From positions 1-64,000 of the forward strand of contig JAIWNE010000010.1 of NCBI GenBank assembly GCA_025331445.1: a stretch of 64,000 nt of DNA, written 5' to 3'. The translations under genes were made by a program, and so were the position numbers. Position 1 is the first letter of the stretch. The number at the start of each line of letters is the position of its first letter. The stretch is from Blakeslea trispora. Lineage: Eukaryota; Mucoromycota; Mucoromycetes; Mucorales; Choanephoraceae. Shown here piece after piece: positions 59,704 to 64,000 of the stretch. Under the pieces are notes generated by a model. It did no database searches. It worked only from the letters and a program-made list of their open reading frames with translations, and had not been told where the DNA came from.

Positions 59704-62421
59704 ATAAGAGAGGGGCAACTAAATTGTAGCATGATTACACATTTACATACATTACGCACACGCACATCTGTATAATATTTTATATATACATAACACCTTG
59801 CTTATATCATATAGCATGTATTACGCATCAAATTCAAACATATCTATTCCTTGTACAAATCAAATCAAATAAATAAAAACAACTATATGCTTTTAGCATT
59901 AAATAACAACTATATTGGTCAGAAATAGCAAAACATATTGGCGATTGAATGCTTATATTTCTCATATGTATATGTTTATCTGTATATGATGTGCCTATTA
60001 AGGGTTGCAGTTTTTATTTCTCAACATCTGAATAAGAGATACAATTCTTTTTTCAAGTTCATGCCTATACAGAGTTTAACAGCTTATTCGACCATAAAGG
60101 ATTAGATTTGACCGTATAAACTATCTGAATTAGACAAAATTGCCCTGTATTTTTACTTTATTCTAATGAAATTTGTCTTACAGCTAAAGAGGATACTCAT
60201 TTAACCTATTCAGTTTATGGAAATAACCCTCTCAATTCTCAGCCTGTGTAATACACTGATGATCATGAACCTCAAGGAGAGTAAAAATCCCCTAATATTC
60301 ATTGTAGAAAAGCTAAATGTTAAATTTCTGTCGCATCTGTTAAAAAAGAGAGAACTAGCTTTTGTTTTTTTTTTTGCTTTATCAAAAGAAACAAAGCCTA
60401 AATAAGTATTATGTGATGATTTGTGTGGTAAAATGAAAAGTTTTCCAATGGAATACAAAAAAAAAAAAGACATTATGTGATGTAAAAACATTTTGATTAA
60501 GAGAAGTACCTTCATCTCTGTTTGTGGCCGATAATTTTACACAGGGTTTCATTTGTAATGAAACATTGAGTTGATTTGTGTAATCTTAATGAACACAACT
60601 CTATTGAGCTTTACAGTCTGATCCAGCAACATACTTTAGACATTCTTTTGATTTTGTCAATATAGCAACTTGGGAATATTTGACAAAACAAAAGAACCGT
60701 CTGTTGTTTTGATTATGTAGAAAATGTGTACTTGACTAAACAAAGTAATACTGAGCGAAACAGAAAACTGGGCTGTTGTTATGTTCAGCAATGTATCCAT
60801 ATGAACAAATGATCACTCAGCGCTATTTTGTTTTCTTTAATTATAGATTCTAGTTTAACCAAACGAACATATGACTTTGAGAAGAAAGAAAGAGATGGCA
60901 AGTACTACTTGCAACAAATAAAAGAAACAGATAGGAATCAATGCATTCTAAATGTTGCGATTAAAAAAATCTGAAGAGACAGTAATAGGCTTATATTGAT
61001 GGACATTCGATGCTTACTTTATTGAGTTGTTTCAAGCTATTTAGTTGGATAGGTAATGTATTTAAGAGGAAAAGAGGGAACCTTTAAAGTTAAATGCAAC
61101 AAAAACGAGGTAATTCTTGCTTGTAATTGAACTCAACAGGTGATAAATCTCAACAGCAACAACATTTAGAAAGGTGTATCTTTTATATCTTTGTTTCTTT
61201 TGATTGTGTTGAAAAAAAGTGATCTTACTTGAAGCTATTGTTGCTATCGTGGTTTGTAACTCATCATGCTTTGTACTTTTACCTGGTTTCCTATCAGTAA
61301 CCGCAACCTCTCTTTTAGATTGTATGATCTATGCTGCCAATGGTTGTTGCTTTCTTCTGTAGCCACCTGTACGAGATGTGCTTTGCATATACCATTAAGG
61401 CGTAATTCTCGTTATAGGCTTCAATAAACGTTAAGGCTGTTAAGGAAAGATAACAGATCAAGTTTGGTACATTTTTCATGAGCATGTACTGATTGGAATT
61501 GCAGATTTAAATGATAGATGCATTATGTATGTTTGTGGAAGGAGGAGAGATTTTAAAGATCAACACTAGAATATGAGTATGACTTTACAGCAAAGAAAAT
61601 CGGTCACTTATTTTTTCAAGGTAGTACAGAACAAAGGATGATCATGCATTGTTCCTATCCCGCTCCATTCTGGTAAGCTTCAGTAACAAGATACTGTCTA
61701 AGCATAAGGTACATTCATTTCTGTCTTGTTTTGTTGCATCACTCTTTCCTTTCTTATTTTATGGTTAGTCACCAACAGATCGTTTTTTTTTTGAAATCCA
61801 CAGTGACGTTTGTCGAATTGTTCTTGCGTAATAAGCTTACATTTCATTGGATTGCTGTTCACCATGGTTTTCAAAATAAAGATATCAACACTTTTGATTC
61901 AAGCATGAATTACATTCGAGTGATTGTTTTCGAAAAGAAGAGATAGTGTATGAATTGAACTATAAGAGGTAAAAGTATTCCTTTTTCGCATGATTTGCAA
62001 CCTCTCTCTTCTCACCCCCTTGCACACACACAAAGAGTCATTTCATAAATTTTTACCCTTTCTCTTTAATAACCTAAGAATGATTTTCACCCCACCATTT
62101 ACCGCACAGATTTTTTTTTGATGATTTTTTCCGAAATAGTATTTTTTTTTCTGTTGCACATAACTGCTTTTTTTTCACTTTTTTCCTCTCTCTTTCTCTC
62201 TCTCTCTCTTCCCTTTTTTACATATAAAGCAAACCAAAACCAAAACCAAAACAGAAAAAAAAAAGAAGAAGAGAAAGCCAAATTGATTATATGCATGCTG
62301 TATAAAGTCAAGAAAAAGTTTACTGTAAGCATAGCCCTTTCTTATTTTATTTTATCATTGACTATCAAAAAGTACCAGCTTAAAGAAGAATTATTGTTTC
62401 GTTATTTAGCTCCATCTCTAA
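59704..62421. other. Intergenic, about 2.7 kb
   Basis: No gene supported. AT-rich; a CT-repeat (62184-62210) precedes the RING gene start. Confidence 0.5.
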
Positions 62422-63984
62422 ATGCCTTCAACCACCAGATTAAGTCACCGTCACCAACCTTCCAACCTATCGTTTTCTTCGGCTTCTTCTACTTCCTCAA
62501 CACGACCTGCTCTTCCACAAATCTTGACTCATTCCGCTTCGAATGCCGTAAACTTTACCAGAAGTGCCACACCCACCTCTAGACGAGTGAGATCCCATTG
62601 GTTTACTCACTTTGTCTTGAACTGGCGCCGAAGCTCGCGACAATCAAAATGGCTATTAGGACTATCCATCACATTTACAGCTATTCAGGTCGTTGTTAGC
62701 ATAGCCATTTTGTTTTTTTCATGGGAAATGTACTGCGATAAACCACTGCGAGTGTTTGTCACAGTCTATGTATTGAGATTGTTTCTGACTGCTCCTATCA
62801 GTATCTACCTTCATTTGGCTCCTCATCGTAGACCCACTCGAATATCTCCTCGTACCAGTGTACGCTCCGAGTTAAGTGAAGCTTATGCAATGAGTGAGCG
62901 AAATCGACCTTTATCTCTACCTCCACCCGCCATGCCGACCTCAACCCATCGATATCAGTATCCTCCGTTTATAGCTCCTGCTTATCAACAGTCGTCAGAG
63001 CAACATCTTGTTACATCTTCATATCCTTTACCATTTTCAGATGAAGATACAGTAAGAGCTTGGATTGATAGGTGTGTGTGGGTGTGTGTGGGTGTATGTG
63101 TGTGTGCTTGTGGGTGTATGTGGAGCTGTCTTTTGTGTCTATGTCTGTTGAAAAGAAGAGAGAGAGAAAAAGAAACATGAAACTGATATGTCATTATAGA
63201 GCAAAGTCTGCTTTGGATCTTTTTGGTGTTTTATGGTTTATTATTGGAAATTACATGTTATTTACTTCTTCTACATGTTCTGACACAGCTCAGCCACTTT
63301 ATTACTTTTCCCTTGTCTTGATAGTCTATGGCTATTTAATTCTTTCAGTACCTGTTTTTCTCTGTACATCTGTCATCTTTTGTTTACCGTGTGTTTTGGG
63401 TAAAAAAAAAAAAGCGTATTCAAGAAAAAAAAAAAGGCAATGATCTAAAGGTTTCTTGTTTAGTTGGCATGCGTCTACTTCATGTAGATGATGGTATTTA
63501 TATGGGTGGTGCAACCAATGAAGAAATAGCCATGATACCCGTCTATCGTTTCAAATCCAATGTACAAGAAAACACGCTAAAGCCCACAACAGACCATATC
63601 ACCATTGAGCTAAACCAACCTACAGAGCAAAGCAAACAACTGAGTGCCATGGACCGATTGATGCTTCATTTTGGTCTGATTGAGCCTCATAAGGGAGCTC
63701 ATGAGACAGACGAGCCTGAATATCAAATATTGGAAATCCCTGACACGCAAGATCAATTATGTGTTATTTGCTTATCCATCTATGAGGATGGTGATGTTTT
63801 ATGTAAATTGTGGTAAGTGAACATAGTCCCGAAAGCAGAAGAATGTCCTCACCCTATTTTCTATATGATAAGGTGTCAGCATCATTTTCATAAAGCTTGT
63901 GTTCATGAATGGCTTGCTTTGAACTTTAGATGTCCAATGTGTAAACAAGACTCGAGAGGAAAAGATGTGATGCTTGATATATAA
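62422..63984 (+). CDS. Multi-pass membrane RING-H2 ubiquitin ligase
   Basis: Exons 62422-63071, 63200-63399, 63464-63812 and 63873-63984 give 436 residues. A Ser/Arg-rich N-terminus (~75 residues) is followed by four hydrophobic segments: residues ~77-100 (WLLGLSITFTAIQVVVSIAI), ~108-132 (FVTVYVLRLFLTAPISIYL), ~224-240 (FGVLWFIIGNYMLF) and ~255-284 (YYFSLVLIVYGYLILSVPVF). The C-terminal RING-H2 has CVICLSIYEDGDVLC, CQHHFHKACVHEWL and CPMCK, with the His-His pair of the H2 class. This layout matches fungal and plant membrane-anchored RING ligases acting in ER or endomembrane degradation. Intron 1 contains a TG/GGTG repeat. Substrate unknown. Confidence 0.88.
63072..63123. repeat. TG-rich simple repeat inside an intron
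   Basis: The first intron of the RING-H2 gene begins gtgtgtgtgggtgtg and continues TG-rich for about 50 bases. The donor lies within the repeat, so slippage could shift it. Confidence 0.8.
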
Positions 63985-64000
63985 GTTAAAGGGAAAGAAG

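Noticed and set aside
62118..62582. Plus-strand frame of 154 codons before the RING-H2 gene
   Set aside because: Consists of pyrimidine-tract translation and an alternative frame of the real exon 1.

Overview
The window looks like nuclear DNA of an early-diverging filamentous fungus, most likely a Mucoromycota species of Mucorales type. The genes carry many short GT-AG introns, nearly all about 50-80 bp, with GTAAGT-like donors. They are compact and lie in AT-rich, homopolymer-rich spacers. The protein set is fungal: Sla1, Atg1, Sgt2, Ecl1-type, a PDR-type ABC transporter, HsbA-like secreted proteins, and decayed DIRS-like and Tc1/IS630-like elements. I saw no rRNA, tRNA, CRISPR array or bacterial operon. 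Exon junctions below were worked out by hand from splice sites and reading-frame phase. The species is inference.

Layout, 1-20 kb: the 3' end of an RBR-type ubiquitin ligase (1-713, +); a 9-exon TTC7/Ypp1-like protein (905-4411, +); an unrecognised single-exon protein (5836-7380, +); a PAQR/Izh receptor (7502-8831, -); a transposase stub (9429-9587, +); a full-length PDR-type ABC transporter (11427-15980, +); a GH5 mannanase-like hydrolase without a signal peptide (17275-18819, +); and a PAS-kinase-like gene broken by two compensating frameshifts (19729-20757, +).

Layout, 20-41 kb: a small acidic protein with a PP1-docking-like motif (-) faces an ECL1-family zinc protein (+). Then come Sgt2-like TPR co-chaperone (+), Sla1-like endocytic adaptor (+), divergent-loop cyclophilin (-), a remodelled PP4R3/Psy2-like protein (-), the OST2/DAD1 oligosaccharyltransferase subunit (-), and a field of retroelement debris (about 35.7-40 kb).

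Layout, 41-64 kb: Atg1 kinase (+), a Zn2Cys6-type regulator with Q/A-rich tails (+), pyrroline-5-carboxylate reductase (-), Arf6-type GTPase (+) convergent with a HAL4/NPR-type kinase (-), SDHAF2 (-), and a protein with an internal duplication (+). These are followed by a pair of head-to-head HsbA-like secreted protein genes forming an inverted repeat, and a 4-TM RING-H2 ligase (+).

The genes do not form one pathway. Several touch plasma membrane and endocytosis (Ypp1-like, Sla1, Arf6, HAL4-like kinase, PDR pump) and others protein quality control (RBR, RING-H2, Sgt2, cyclophilin, Atg1), but this looks like ordinary eukaryotic gene mixing. The most unusual structures are the HsbA inverted repeat (5' halves nearly identical, last exons diverged), the Psy2-like protein whose N-terminus has been replaced, and the doubly frameshifted kinase.
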